From an uncultured Roseiflexaceae bacterium (lineage in GTDB: Bacteria; Chloroflexota; Chloroflexia; Chloroflexales; Roseiflexaceae), in the NCBI GenBank assembly GCA_937988885.1, contig CALKHR010000178.1:1-14151 (forward strand): DNA of 14,151 nucleotides. The letters are read 5' to 3'. The translations under genes and the position numbers were made by a program. The notes below the pieces were generated by a model. It was not told the DNA's origin. It ran no database searches and was given only the letters and a program-made list of their open reading frames with translations. Shown one piece after another: positions 13,850 to 14,151 of the stretch. Numbering within the stretch: the first letter of the stretch is position 1; each line of letters begins with the position of its first letter.

Positions 13850-14096
13850 CTGGCTGGCCTCACGACGGACAGCAACGGCAGGCATTGCGTGGCCCGCACC
13901 ACAGTTGGGCGGCGTATCCAGCGCAGTGCGACGAGCGCACATCAACGCGACGTTCTTCTTTCTTGACACGCTTGATACATCAACAATGCGATACGGTTGA
14001 TGCCTATGCATACCGATAACCAAGCGCTCGTAGATCTCGTCATCGGCGCTTGGTGCGTGCATTCAACTGCAAAGGTAGTGAAAGTTGGAAGTGCGA
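13850..14096. other. intergenic region with clustered ATCAAC/GTTGAT motifs
   Basis: No credible gene. ATCAAC occurs at 13941-13946 and 13979-13984, with GTTGAT inverted at 13996-14001. The second copy is also part of TTGAT-AC-ATCAA (13972-13983). A consensus TTGACA (13963-13968) has no good -10 box at normal distance. TATGCATA at 14005-14012 is a further small palindrome. The region should hold the promoter of the leftward RCC1-protein gene. Confidence 0.45.
14019..14054. repeat. 9-bp perfect inverted repeat with 18-nt spacer
   Basis: ACCAAGCGC (14019-14027) and GCGCTTGGT (14046-14054) are perfect reverse complements separated by 18 nt that include AGATCT. No T-tract follows on either strand, so it is not a typical terminator. 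It could be a stem-loop or a paired protein-binding site. Confidence 0.7.
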
Positions 14097-14151
14097 GTGA
14101 CTACTCCCCCGCCGAAAGGCTGAGGGCTTCTTGGAGCCGTAGCCCCTGAGA
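14097..14151 (-). mobile_element. right end of an IS200/IS605-family (tnpB) element, cut by the window edge
   Basis: The + strand reads GTGACTACT, then a C-rich arm (CCCCCGCC), a GAAA tetraloop, an imperfect G-rich arm (GGCTGAGGG) and CTTCTTGG. This is the layout of the subterminal hairpin at the right end of IS200/IS605 tnpB elements, seen here in reverse. The outer boundary would be about 14097. The element body, with tnpB reading leftward, would lie beyond 14151. Confidence 0.55.
14101..14151 (-). CDS. partial TnpB C terminus (last 16 codons)
   Basis: On the - strand an open frame enters from the right edge and ends at TAG (14103-14101), giving SQGLRLQEALSLSAGE. The EAxSxxxGE-like ending encoded across the right-end hairpin is typical of TnpB proteins of IS200/IS605 elements, RNA-guided nucleases whose omega RNA overlaps the gene's 3' end. 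Only 16 residues are visible, with no catalytic motif, so the call rests on the hairpin context. Confidence 0.4.
   Translation of the reverse strand, partial: SQGLRLQEALSLSAGE

Noticed and set aside
13819..13902. Upstream GTG start (13902) for the RCC1-protein gene
   Set aside because: It would add 28 residues before a typical signal peptide and run through the 16-bp palindrome and the Shine-Dalgarno for ATG 13818.
13832..14062. 76-aa - strand open frame
   Set aside because: No Shine-Dalgarno or recognisable motif, and it covers regulatory-looking inverted repeats upstream of the RCC1-protein gene.

Overview
The window looks like a chromosomal stretch from a GC-rich Chloroflexota bacterium, most likely a filamentous phototroph of the Chloroflexales. 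This is inferred from gene content: zinc-ribbon/PP2C/VWA/FHA signalling proteins, a CruF-type carotenoid hydratase, and a secreted RCC1/Ig/MBG-like protein. No taxonomic marker is present, so the assignment is an inference.

Left edge (1-238): five contiguous 21-bp repeats, then a good sigma70-like promoter (TTGCGT, 17 bp, TATAAT at 219-224) firing rightward. It starts a four-gene + strand cluster (239-6309): a zinc-ribbon PP2C phosphatase; a second zinc-ribbon PP2C that carries an inserted, catalytically dead kinase-like domain; a VWA/MIDAS protein; and a zinc-ribbon FHA protein with proline-alanine repeats and a duplicated coiled coil. Together they form a phosphothreonine-type signalling module with erasers (PP2C), a reader (FHA) and a metal-dependent adaptor (VWA). 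No active kinase is visible in the window. A strong intrinsic terminator (6350-6386) closes the cluster.

Middle (6471-10165, - strand): a single-domain response regulator, then an Hsp20 small heat-shock protein with its own promoter, then LonA protease 43 bp downstream with its own terminator (6471-6510). Hsp20 and Lon form a protein quality-control pair. A CIRCE-like half site overlaps the hsp20 promoter, and a small hairpin covers part of the lon ribosome binding site.

Right part (10166-14151): an AT-rich intergenic region with two inverted repeats, then cruF on the + strand. Its 3' end overlaps, tail to tail by 41 bp, an acyltransferase gene on the - strand that could be the CruD-like enzyme esterifying carotenoid glucosides. 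The acyltransferase start lies 1 nt after the stop of a gene for a secreted seven-repeat RCC1-type protein with Ig-like and MBG-like C-terminal domains. A perfect 16-bp palindrome lies just upstream of that gene's ribosome binding site. After about 250 bp containing several inverted repeats, the window ends in what looks like the right end of an IS200/IS605-family (tnpB) element, with the last codons of tnpB running in from beyond the edge.
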